Assembly: GCA_017311185.1 (NCBI GenBank)
Contig: JAESUZ010002597.1
Coordinates: 199,001 to 263,000 of the forward strand
From: Proteles cristata cristata
Lineage: Eukaryota > Chordata > Mammalia > Carnivora > Hyaenidae
Length of the DNA stretch: 64,000 nt
Direction of reading: 5' to 3'
The notes under the pieces were generated by a model. It saw only the letters and a program-made list of their open reading frames with translations, did no database searches and had not been told where the DNA came from. Numbering within the stretch: position 1 is the stretch's first letter; every line of letters begins with the position of its first letter. Shown here piece after piece: positions 55,341 to 64,000 of this stretch. Made by a program: the position numbers and the translations under genes.

Positions 55341-56394
55341 CCCTAGAATGATAGAAGCTCCTAGAAAGTGTGTCGATTGCCTTTCTCCATTTAAGTTTTT
55401 AATGAAGTGGTTTTCTTGCTTTGTAACTCTGATTTGCCATGAAAGGGCTTTTGCGATCCTTCTCGTCATCACTTCTTTCTTAAGCTTTTCAGACCCAATT
55501 TTGTATATTCTAATTGCAAACTCCAGTTCAGGTTCCAAAAACACTCTCTTATAATTATCACCAAACAAATACAGAGATTCCCCAAAGCTCCAACATGTGT
55601 CCCATTAATTCTCACAACTAAAATGCTTTCGTTTTTCTTGGACTCCAAGCAAAATGGACCATAAGCAAAGTGTTTGATAAAATGACAGGTGGAATTCCAT
55701 CCAATTAAGACATAAATATTTTTCCAGAGGCTAAGCTCACTGCAAAAGAATAATCTTCACTCAACACATCTTTACATGTCTTTGGCAAAACACCTGTCTA
55801 AAACTGTTAACACTAAATATTTGGGGAGCTCTGTACTTCAAAGACAGCCCTGAAAACGTCAAGCATTGTTAAAATGTTGAAGTAATTTTGGTTAAATGCC
55901 TCTGTGACAACTGTCAGACTTGATTTGTTTTAGCTGAACACATTCTGAGTATCTCTTGGAATGTGTGAATTGGTCCCTTGCCAAAAGATGAGAATTGGGC
56001 TGAAGTCAAAAGAATTACATGCATCAAAGAAGTGGGGGGAAAATGGGGGGGAATCTTTGAGCATTTTAAAAATGCAATTTATCTTCTAAGTTCGAGGCTT
56101 CAAAAGAATATTCTTACTAACTGATAGCATTTGCAGCAAAATCACAAAGTATATAGTAGAAGTCGTTTGGAGTCTTGGCCAAATTCATACATAGAGTCAC
56201 ACCTAGACTTCTTCACGCAGACAAAAAGGTATACTTTAAAGGATCTTGACAAAATTCATGATTCAGCAAGACAAACTTGACATGTTTTCCTAGGAACTTC
56301 TGGTTCGTTGGTGACTAAGTGCTTCGAGTTCTTGGCATCCCGGAAGCAATATTAGAACTAGTTAAAATATTAGTGAACTTCTAGTCCAGCAGTG
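55341..56394. other. Unique block, possibly constrained noncoding
   Basis: About 1 kb repeat-free AT-rich sequence, e.g. 'tgaacacattctgag', 'gcatcaaagaagtgggg', 'aatgcaatttatcttc'. No coding signal. Confidence 0.3.
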
Positions 56395-56500
56395 CTGGCT
56401 CTGTTCCCACTCTCCCTCCATTTTCAGAGAGGTAAACTGAGGCCCCAAGACCTAGAGCCGAAGTGCCTATTGCAAAGAGCTTCAAGCCGTGGGCTGAAGG
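56395..56500 (-). repeat. MIR SINE, antisense, partial
   Basis: 'cctccattttcagagaggtaaactgaggccccaag' is the MIR centre on the reverse strand. Confidence 0.65.
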
Positions 56501-56589
56501 GTGGGTGGTAAGGGAGGCATTTATGACACCTGTCATATGATAAAAGCGGAACATAAGTGTCAAAGAGGGGCAGTGAGAGGTCAATAATA

Positions 56590-56800
56590 AGAGAACCTAA
56601 GGTTAATTGCTAATTACTATGCGGCACACATTTAATTCTTGCAGTTATCTCCATTCAGGGGTGCCATTATTATCTTCTTAAACAGATAAAATCTCTACAC
56701 AAGTGTCCAGATCAGGCAGATAGCAACTGATAGAGTCAAGACTTGGGAGTCAGTTCCGTGTGACTTCAAAATCCTTGTTCTTAACCATATATTGAACTTC
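56590..56800 (-). repeat. MIR SINE, antisense
   Basis: 'aattcttgcagttatctccattcaggggtgccattattatc' then 'agtcaagacttgggagtcagttccgtgtgacttcaaaatccttgttcttaacc' are reverse MIR in order. Confidence 0.75.
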
Positions 56801-57259
56801 TTCCCAATATTCATGGTCCCAGAGCTTTTTCCCTGCCCCTGACGAATTCAAGCAAGTGTAACTATTAACTTGAGAGATCGACGGTGATAATAATTGTGAA
56901 CGACTGGACCAGCTCTACAGGTCACACCTAAGCTACCAAGACTGGGGAGAGTGTGTTATCAGGGCTAAAAGTATAATGACATGTCTGGAATTTTCCATGG
57001 GACCCCCAATGCAAGCATTCGGTCTCACTGTCCCCTTAGGCCTCATTCTTGACAGAGTGCATGTTCAGAAAGATGTCACCGAATGTTCCAGGTGTCGACT
57101 TAGTCTGAGAGTCTTGGAGTCACCCCAAGAGTTATCCCTACTCCCGAAGCTTCCAGATCATTTACCTAATCTATTTTTATTGAGTACCACCAGGTCTGAG
57201 GCCTGACCCACGCCAACCACCTAGCGTTTAGTCTGAACCAGACCCATGTTGATCATGGA
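56801..57259. other. Unique sequence, nothing recognised
   Basis: Single-copy; 76-codon plus frame at 56976-57206 without resemblance. Confidence 0.35.
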
Positions 57260-57790
57260 AGAAGCCAGTTATTTTTATTTTCTCTCTGTTACTGGTTTCT
57301 TTCTGTAGAAAATGTCAGAAACCTGAGCCAAGCTAGAAGAAACAGAGGAGGTCTGCCTACAGATGGGTCTGAACCCAGGGATTCCAGTAGGTTCAACAAC
57401 ACTTCAGGGCTCACACTGCACTTCTCAGCTGTATCTCTATCTTAAGCAGAGCCCTTTTCCATGGAGGCAAGGGACCCCACCTCCTCCTCAGCGGTCCCAG
57501 GCTTACATCAATCGCAGCCACTGAAAAAAATCTCCCAATTTTTCCCGCCGAAGCCCCAGTTCGAGTCTCATAGGATTAACTTAGTCACGTGTCCACCAGG
57601 GATGCAATCATGGGGGCTAGCGGGACGGACTGTGCTGATTGGTTAGGCCCTGGTCACATGACCACCTTCTGGATGTGTGAAGATGTTGGTTCCTGACTGC
57701 ATGAATGAAGAACAGGAGAATGGCGGTGGCTCAAGTGGAGAATCTGAGACCTGTTACCAGACAAGGTGGGGGGGAAGGGGGTTCAACGTC
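57260..57790. repeat. Ancient interspersed repeat, group B
   Basis: 'agtcacgtgtccaccagggatgcaatcatggggg', 'ctgtgctgattggttaggccctggtcacatgaccacc' and 'gttaccagacaagg' share order with 11176-11540. Family not named. Confidence 0.5.
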
Positions 57791-58032
57791 AAACAGGCAA
57801 AATCAACAGATGCTTATAGATAGCACCTCCATTCCCTGAGACACTGCCATCCAGGAGAGGAAGCAGGGACCAGAGACAGAATCTGGAGCGTGTACCTAGG
57901 AGCAGAGCCAGGGGTGGAGCTGGTGTATGGTTCTCGAATTTCAGTTACAGTGGAATGAAGGAAGGAGCTTATTAGAAATGCATATTCCTTTTCCCCCATT
58001 CCCAGAGATTGTAATTCAGTGGGACTGGGTCA
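57791..58032. other. Unique sequence, nothing recognised
   Basis: Single-copy flank of the (TA)n tract. Confidence 0.4.
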
Positions 58033-58042
58033 TGAGAATTCA

Positions 58043-58046
<4 letters not shown>

Positions 58047-58128
<82 letters not shown>

Positions 58129-58131
58129 TTA
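58047..58131. repeat. (TA)32 followed by poly-T
   Basis: About 64 bp of pure TA then about 21 T, forming the expanded tail of the antisense SINE that follows. Confidence 0.97.
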
Positions 58132-58294
58132 CATTTATTTATTTTTGAAAGACAGAAACAGACAGAGCCCAAGTGGGGAAGGAGCAGAGAGAGAGGGAGA
58201 CACAGAATTTGAATTAGCCTCCAGGCTCTGAGCCATTAGCTCAGAGCCAGATGCTGGGGCCGGGCTTGAACTCACAGACCATGAGATTATGACC
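58132..58294 (-). mobile_element. Felid SINE, antisense, missing its tRNA-like head
   Basis: Has 'acatttatttatttttgaaag', 'tctgagccattagctcagagcc' and 'gaccatgagattatgacctgag', then stops; the 'ccgactgagccacccaggcgcccc' head is absent. TGAGAATTCAC on both sides (58033 and 58295) shows it inserted already truncated. Confidence 0.9.
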
Positions 58295-58310
58295 TGAGAA
58301 TTCACATTTT

Positions 58311-58739
58311 TAACAGCTCTCCTAAGTGTGATGTGGGTGGAGGCCTGTGTATTCAAGAGACATTGCTTTAGATGCTGGGAAGGGACACCAGCTATTGAGT
58401 AGTTAATGACTTTTGCTAAATCCCAAATAATAGCCAGGGGGAGTTTTTAAAACAAATCTTGATGGTTGCTTTGTGTGAATTTCTCTCCCACTATGGCACC
58501 TCTCACTACCTCCTGGGCAGTGCTTGGTGCTTAATAAATGCTAGGGAGATGAGGATCTTTATCTAGGCAACTTGCTGAGGGCTAGTTTGTTGATCCCTAA
58601 CGTGGAGACATATGGGGTTCACAAACAACTTTGAGTGTGAGATCGAAACACTGCAGTTTATTATTAAACATGTAAGCCTGACAATGGGAATGTAGGAGTT
58701 TAATAAAAGAAGTGGAATTCTAAAACAATTTTTAAAAAA
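58311..58739. other. Unique sequence, nothing recognised
   Basis: Contains a short 'gtgcttggtgcttaataaatgc' MIR-like end near 58521. Nothing else. Confidence 0.4.
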
Positions 58740-58940
58740 GAGAGAAAAGGAAAAGGAAAAAAAGAAACCCAACTCCATAATTAGAAAATTAATTCTATGT
58801 AAAGAGTAGAAACAATGTACTGCAATTTGAATCTTTCTGTCCTCTCTTCTTGATGCCCTCACCCTGTCTTTTGTTTTTTTCTCCTCTCCTCTCCTCCCCT
58901 CCTCTCCCCTCCCCTCCCCTCCCCTCTCCTTTCTTTTCAT
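58740..58940. repeat. Purine tract and CTCCC pyrimidine tract
   Basis: GAAAAGGAAAAGGAAAAAAAG near 58745 and a TCTCC/CCCCT run at 58880-58930. The Glu/Gly/Arg-rich frame here (minus) is a repeat artefact. Confidence 0.85.
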
Positions 58941-59550
58941 GCACCATTGGTAGATATCCAAAGCACAGAGCAATAGTGGAAGCCACACATCCTTTTTATC
59001 CTTTTAAAGTGCTCCCCACCAGGCTAATAGGACAGGAATCTGGGGACAGCTCCCTCCTACCAGGTCCTAGGAGAACCTCCTCCTTGAAATTTGAAACCTT
59101 ACAAGAGCTATCACTTCAAGGCACACAGACCTAAGAGGATTAAGGTAAGTATCCCTCCTAAAAGCCTGAAAAAACAAAGATTAGTTTTTAGCATCACAAA
59201 GAAACATATATTTATATAAGTTCTGAAGGAGAAGAAATATGTGAAAACTTTCAGAGAGGGGGGTGGAGGTAAGGAGAGACAGAAAAGGCAAATCATCCCT
59301 AAGCAAGGGTGAGAACATTCCGACAAGATTATCCACTGTTTACAAGGAAAGAGATTGGAATTAAAATTGATGCAAAAGTAACAAAGAAGATCTGTGCGCC
59401 AAAGCCTTATCAAGCTTAATATGTTAAGTGAGAGCATTTGTGATTGGACCAAATGGCCGACTGTTTCTTCTTTAAATCATATACAAATGTTGCCAAGGAT
59501 TATTAGAATAATTAATAGTTAAATCAACACCACAAGAACTCGTTCATCTT
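58941..59550. other. Unique sequence, nothing recognised
   Basis: A minus frame of 113 codons at 59111-59452 is Leu/Phe-rich but lacks any family signature. Confidence 0.35.
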
Positions 59551-59569
59551 CAAGAAAAAACGTACTTTT

Positions 59570-59784
59570 TTTTTAATGTTTTATTTATTTCTAGGAGAGA
59601 GAGAGAGAGAGAGAGAGAGCGTGAGCAGGGGAGGGTCAGAGGAGGGAGTCACAGACTGAAACAGGCTCCAGGCTCTGAGCTGGCAGTCAGCACAGAGACC
59701 GACACGGGGCTCGAACCCATGAACCGCGAGATCATGACCTAAGTGAAAGTCGGACGCTTAACCGACTAAGCCACCCAGGCGCCC
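59570..59784 (-). mobile_element. Younger felid SINE, antisense, 19-bp target duplication
   Basis: CAAGAAAAAACGTACTTTT (59551-59569) and CAAGAAAAAATATACTTTT (59785-59803). The two differences are ACGT to ATAT, the pattern of CpG decay on both strands. Younger-subfamily marks present. Confidence 0.97.
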
Positions 59785-59803
59785 CAAGAAAAAATATACT
59801 TTT

Positions 59804-60867
59804 AAAGAATAACTTCAAAAATACCTTTCTATATATTCGTAGTGGAATAAATTACTTAAATTCCTTCAAGCCTTCATTTCCAAAGAAAATCGGTAACAAA
59901 ATTTTTTTTTTAAGTTTTGGAGGCTGTGATCCCGTTAAAAAGTCTAAAGGAATCTATGAACTTCAGGAGAATGCACACCCGTGCATTTATTGCCCTGGAA
60001 TATATATTTATTTATTGCACATATGACTCATTTATTGCCCTGGAAATATATTCCTTTCATAGAGCCATCAATCAAATCGATCTTCATACAATTTTGTCTC
60101 TCACTCTTCTGTTTTTTTTTTTCCAGACAGAAATAAATGGCTACTTTCTCCTCCCCCACGAGGAACTAGATCCACGTTTCACAAAGAAAACAAAAAGTAA
60201 ACGTGCATTCTTCTGCAAAGTGAATTTACACCAAAAGGGGCTTTTGTTTGGATTGACTACAGAGGTAAACCTGTGGACTCAACATCGCCATCGATGACAT
60301 GTGAGTCATTTCGTTTCTTGTTCATTCTGAAAGTGCTGATAAAGCTGATGCGCACACATCAGCCACATGCATAGTGGCAAACGGTGTCGGAAGTGTCAGA
60401 ATCCCTGTCGCTCTTGGGGCCAGATGGACCTGAGGCTGGTCAGAGAAGCACCGGAATGATCCAAGGCTTCAGGTGGAATGTGTTTGACATCAGTTCCTTT
60501 GTCAAGTCAGAGAGGTCATCTGTCTCAACATCTGTCTCTTCGACACCATCGCTGGCAGCGGAAGGTTATGTGTTTCAATGATAAGGTTCTCTGAGCGTCA
60601 GAAATCGTCCAAAAACCCACTGTAACCTCTCCAGGTGTCCATCCACTTCTACCTGCCCCCAGATGGACAAGGATTTGCCACCATCAGGTGTACCTGTGAA
60701 GTCATTCCACTAGCACTTGTCAGGTTCCACCCAATAATTCCTTCATTCTCAGGTGCACATGTTAAGATTTCTGGCAAAGGTTTGGTCCTCTTAGAGCCGA
60801 AGAGCACATATGATGTGGGCAGTGTCCCCTCCTTCACTCAAACTGTTATTAAAATAATGACATATCT
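59804..60867. other. Unique sequence with a direct repeat and possible minus-strand exons
   Basis: CATTTATTGCCCTGGAA occurs twice (59984-60000 and 60029-60045). At 60837-60653 and 60551-60429 the minus strand holds two open segments that could join in frame across a 101-bp GT...AG interval; see findings. Not supported well enough to call a gene. Confidence 0.35.
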
Positions 60868-61087
60868 CGGGGCGCCTGGGTGGCTCAGTTGGTTAAGCAT
60901 CTGACTCTTGATATCAGCTCAGGTCGTGATCTCAAAGTCTTGTGACTGAGCCCCGCATCAGGCTCTGCACTGACAGCATGGAGCCTGCTGAGATTCTCCC
61001 TCTTCCTCTCTCTCTCTCTCTCTGCCCCTCCTCCTCTTGGGCGCATACTCTCTCTCTCAAAATAAATAAGCCTTTAAAAAAAAATAG
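60868..61087 (+). mobile_element. Felid SINE, sense, short variant, 12-bp target duplication
   Basis: AATGACATATCT (60856-60867) and AATGACCTATCT (61088-61099). Like 28276-28456 it lacks the 'agctcagagcctgg' module: 'agcatggagcctgctgagattctccc'. Confidence 0.95.
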
Positions 61088-61099
61088 AATGACCTATCT

Positions 61100-61649
61100 T
61101 ACAGTAGACTGAAGTTTAAAAGCAAGGAAATATGTAAAGTCTCCACCATTTGACCCATCATTTAGAACAGAAGTATGAGTTCTAAAGGGCTCAGAGCTTA
61201 TTTGCAGTAGCTTTTGTATCATCAAAGATGGCAGAACATTGAATGAAAAGATTTGTACTGTTTATCTGGCTTAAAAAAATCTGCCAAAGATGCCACAGCA
61301 TAAAGAGAGGCTTCCTAATCGTTGTAAGAATGGGCACTTTTCTTCTGTCCAAAAGTCAATCAAGCTCGTTAGGATTTGTCCTGGGAAACTGGGCAACTTC
61401 AGGATGCCGGAGCAAGACTTCACAGTCTGTTTCCACTTTCTGACAAGCCCCCTGGAAAGATGGTGAATGAGGACCTGGCTCTGATCTCATGGAAACTCTT
61501 CTCCGCGGTTGACCAGATGCCTGTCATCATTGTCGGTGGACTGTTTTGACACTAGCGGAATCTTCTGAAAAAAGCAGTGAGTTAGGATAATGAACAGGGC
61601 TTTTTTATTCACCAAGTAGCAAAACCAGATGAAATGTCAAGCTCTGCAG
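61100..61649. other. Unique sequence, nothing recognised
   Basis: Single-copy. A plus frame of 66 codons (61243-61443) and a short one near 61459-61548 are unassignable. Confidence 0.35.
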
Positions 61650-61990
61650 GTGTACAGTGTCTTAGGCTGGGTTTCCCCCAAAACGGTCCCTGACACAGGG
61701 AGTTGAGTGCCAATAGTTTATTTTGGAGGTGATCCCAGGAAGCACCTGTGGGGAGTGGGGAAGTGAGTCAGGGAATGGGAAAAAGGCAGTAAAGAGTGCA
61801 TTATCAAGCAGATTATTGCTGTGGGCCACTCGAACTCGGTCCTGCTGGCAAATTCCTGGGAGAGAGCAGAGAATGTGATTCAGAATTGTCCCAAGCAAGG
61901 GGACAGGAAGCTCAAGTGCCTAAACATCAATGTCCATCCATCACTGGTTGAGGGATGCTCCCCTGGAGGTACTCACTTTTCTAACATTTG
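61650..61990. repeat. Probable ancient interspersed repeat
   Basis: 'aatagtttattttggaggtgatcccaggaag' and 'gggaagtgagtcaggga' and 'aaagagtgcattatcaagcag' resemble a familiar old dispersed element; not named. Confidence 0.4.
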
Positions 61991-62850
61991 GGGCCTGCCC
62001 GGTGCACGGGCCAAGCCTACTCCAGCAGCCAAAAAATATTCTCAGGCAGAGAATGACAGATGTTTACAACAAGACGTCACAGAATGCAAGGGTGCTGAGT
62101 GCTGACAAGGTATGGACAGGGCACAGACAAGGTCTACACAGAGACACTGCGAATTCTCTTCCAGGCAACGGTTTGCCATTTCCAGGAATGTTGCAATTTC
62201 CAGAAACAGGTTCGCAAGCAACGAGTTTTCTCTGTCAACATCGGGTAAAGGACAAAAACAGAGCTGTTCAAAAACCATCTCGAATCGTCTCCAGTTATTT
62301 GATGAAGGAACATGGAGTGGCTCAGAATTCCTCCATGATCCGTTCCCAAATAGTGGTAAACAGACCCGGGATTCTGAAATGGGTGATACCACAGAACCAA
62401 GGAGATTCTACAATTTTATTCCTCCTTCCAAACCATACCCTACCTCAACTATTTCCAAGGTGCACGGCTTCAGCGTGGGTGCCACCACAGTGATGGGGGT
62501 TACTTTGTTAGCGCTGGGGTCAACCATCTCAGAGGATGCTTTGAAACAAGGCAGGTTTTGCAGGGATGCTAATATATAAGTTTAGGTAAAGTTCTAGCAT
62601 TTTCAAAATGAGTTTCCTTTCCATTTCACACCATTTGGTCCAGAGGATTTTTGAGATGACTTATGGAAAATATTCCTTTAACTCTGTGGGCTTCATGTTT
62701 CCATTGTCCCAGACCTCAGTGCACAAGAGGTATGGCTTCTTACTAGGTCTTGTTACATCCGGTGCTGCAGGTAAAAATGGGTTCATTGTATTTCCTTTTC
62801 TTTAACATTTTCCAATTAAAAGTGGCCTGATATAATCAAAGGTGGGTGTT
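61991..62850. other. Unique block with overlapping open frames
   Basis: Open frames on the plus strand (61930-62493, 187 codons; 62112-62579, 155 codons) overlap each other in different phases and minus frames of 116 and 88 codons (62042-62400). No signal peptide, domain or splice structure explains any of them. Confidence 0.35.
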
Positions 62851-63081
62851 GGGGGTGCCTGGGTGGCTCAGTCGGTTAAGCGTTCGACTTCGGCTCAGGT
62901 CATGATCTCACGGTTCGTGGGTTTGAGCCCCGCGTCAGGCTCTGTGCTGACAGCTAGGTCAGAGCCTAGAGCCTGTTTCACATTCTGTGTGCGTCTCTCT
63001 CTCTGACCCTCCCCTGCTCACGCTGTCTGTCTCTGACCCTCATAAATAAATAAAAAAGCATTAAAAAAATTTTTTTAGAAA
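62851..63081 (+). mobile_element. Felid SINE, sense, 13-bp target duplication
   Basis: AAAGGTGGGTGTT at 62838-62850 and 63082-63094, exact. Intermediate features: 'ctctctgaccctcccctgctcacg' as in younger copies but 'cggctcaggtcatg' as in the common form. Confidence 0.97.
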
Positions 63082-63094
63082 AAAGGTGGGTGTT

Positions 63095-63169
63095 TATAAA
63101 AATATTGGAGGATCTTAATTCCTGTCAGTAGGGGGAAGTAATATCAACAGTGGTGATCAACACATTTAC
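63095..63169. other. Unique sequence, nothing recognised
   Basis: Short single-copy spacer. Confidence 0.4.
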
Positions 63170-63805
63170 TGTTTAGCATATATTTTCTCCCTTCCTCTTG
63201 CATTCTGGGCAGAGCACCACTTCCCTACCCCATTGATCTAGGGCTGGGTCATGTGACTTGCTTTGGCAAATGGAAGTTTAGCAGACACAATGCTAGCTGA
63301 AACTTTTGTCCTTGAGCATAAGTTTGGCTCTTGTGCTCCTGCTATTCTTTGTGAGAAGAGCATGTCATGGGCAGCCATTGGTCCAAAGAGAATATAGGAA
63401 GCAGACCTGAGCCCCACCTACATCTTGAATCCTGGAATCCATACTGGTCCAGTCAGGTTGTGGCAAATCCACAGTCCTATGGGTAACATATTGATGCTTG
63501 TTGTCTTAAAAAAAATTTTTCTTAACATTTACTTATTTTTGAGAGACAGAGCACAAGCAAGGGAAAGTGAAGAGAGAGAGGGAGACAAAAAATCCGAAGC
63601 ATGCTCCAGGCTCTGAGCTATCAGCACAGAGCCCAATGAGGGGCTCAAACTGACAAACTCTGAGCTCATGACCTGAGCTGAAGTCTGATGCTCAACCGAC
63701 TGAGCCACCCAGGCACTCCTCGATGCTGGTTATTTTGAGGCACTGAGTTTCAAGGGGAGTTTTGTTACACAGCATTATTGCAGCAAAGGCTGACTAACCT
63801 ATTAG
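63170..63805 (+). repeat. Ancient interspersed repeat, group A, split by a SINE
   Basis: 'ctgggtcatgtgacttgctttggcaaatggaag', 'ggaagcagacctgagccccacctac' and, after the SINE, 'gaggcactgagtttcaaggggagttttgttacacagcattattgcagcaaaggctgactaacc'. Motif order is that of 5360-5668. Confidence 0.6.
63507..63719 (-). mobile_element. Felid SINE, antisense, inside the group A repeat
   Basis: Tail TTTTTCTTAACATTTACTTATTTTTGAG and head 'actgagccacccaggcactcc'. Flanks GATGCTTGTT (63493) and GATGCTGGTT (63722) are a degenerate target duplication. Confidence 0.93.
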
Positions 63806-64000
63806 AGTTATTGTATAAAGTAGCATCTTTCAGCACCTCACACTAACTTAAGAGTGAAACTATCTTGGTACAGTTGGATTTAAAGTCCTTTTTTCCCCTC
63901 AAAAAGCCAAGTTTTCAAAAATAAAAGGAAGGGCATTGAGAAAAACATATTCTTTTTAGCATTTTACTTTCACTTCTCCCCCCCAAACTATATGATCTGT
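63806..64000. other. Unique sequence, nothing recognised
   Basis: Single-copy sequence at the window edge. Confidence 0.4.

Noticed and set aside
55098..55568. 156-codon minus-strand frame
   Set aside because: No recognisable domain, no splice or promoter context, and it crosses AT-rich sequence typical of noncoding DNA.
58563..58988. 141-codon minus frame rich in Glu, Gly and Arg
   Set aside because: The distinctive part is the CTCCC pyrimidine tract read on the opposite strand.

Overview
The window is mammalian nuclear DNA from a cat-family carnivore (Felidae). The evidence is about 36 copies of the tRNA-derived carnivore SINE in its felid form (head GGGGCGCCTGGGTGGCTCAG, then the B-box motif GGTTCGAGCCC, CT-rich middle and A-rich tail), plus a 5'-truncated LINE-1 with the 3' UTR typical of felid L1. 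No bacterial, viral or plasmid feature was seen, and no protein-coding gene can be supported: every long open frame is a LINE relic, a simple repeat or an isolated frame without family resemblance or exon structure. The DNA reads as intergenic or long-intron sequence in which unique blocks alternate with repeats. || Layout. 0-5 kb: a MIR followed by an AT-rich tandem array of about 105-bp units carrying a SINE, then a unique block that looks constrained, an L2 relic and an old L1-like 3' end. 5-18 kb: antisense L1, an hAT-Charlie fragment, several MIRs and SINEs, unique blocks at 9.2-10.1 and 15.9-16.5 kb, and the felid L1 with a perfect 15-bp target duplication at 12-13 kb. 18-28 kb: a decayed sense L1 ORF2 region, an antisense L2, an antisense L1 with two datable SINE insertions, and an hAT relic. 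28-37 kb: unique sequence with constrained-looking blocks at 29.2 and 34.8-35.3 kb, then stacked SINEs ending in a 240-bp GGAA/GAAA tract. 37.5-38.35 kb: a dense CpG island with GTAAGT splice-donor motifs facing outward at both edges and a CTCF-like motif; this is the best candidate for gene-regulatory function. 38.5-49 kb: SINEs nested in SINEs and in L1, a long L2, an antisense L1 carrying a tiny felid L1 tail insertion, and a sense old L1/HAL1-type relic. 49-64 kb: another constrained-looking block near 50 kb, nested SINEs, MIRs, a (TA)32 tract with a headless SINE, and unique sequence with weak open frames at 60.4-62.6 kb. || How the parts relate. The repeats form a readable relative chronology: MIR, L2, MER5-like and old L1 relics are the oldest layer; antisense L1 copies come next; felid SINEs interrupt all of these, usually with 11-18 bp target duplications; and a recognisable younger SINE subfamily (TCTAGGAGAGAG and CTGGCAGTCAGC signatures in reverse orientation) interrupts even other SINEs. 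Blocks called possibly constrained are judged only by being repeat-free and rich in homeodomain-like or octamer-like AT motifs. Conservation cannot be measured from one sequence, and I do not identify the neighbouring genes.
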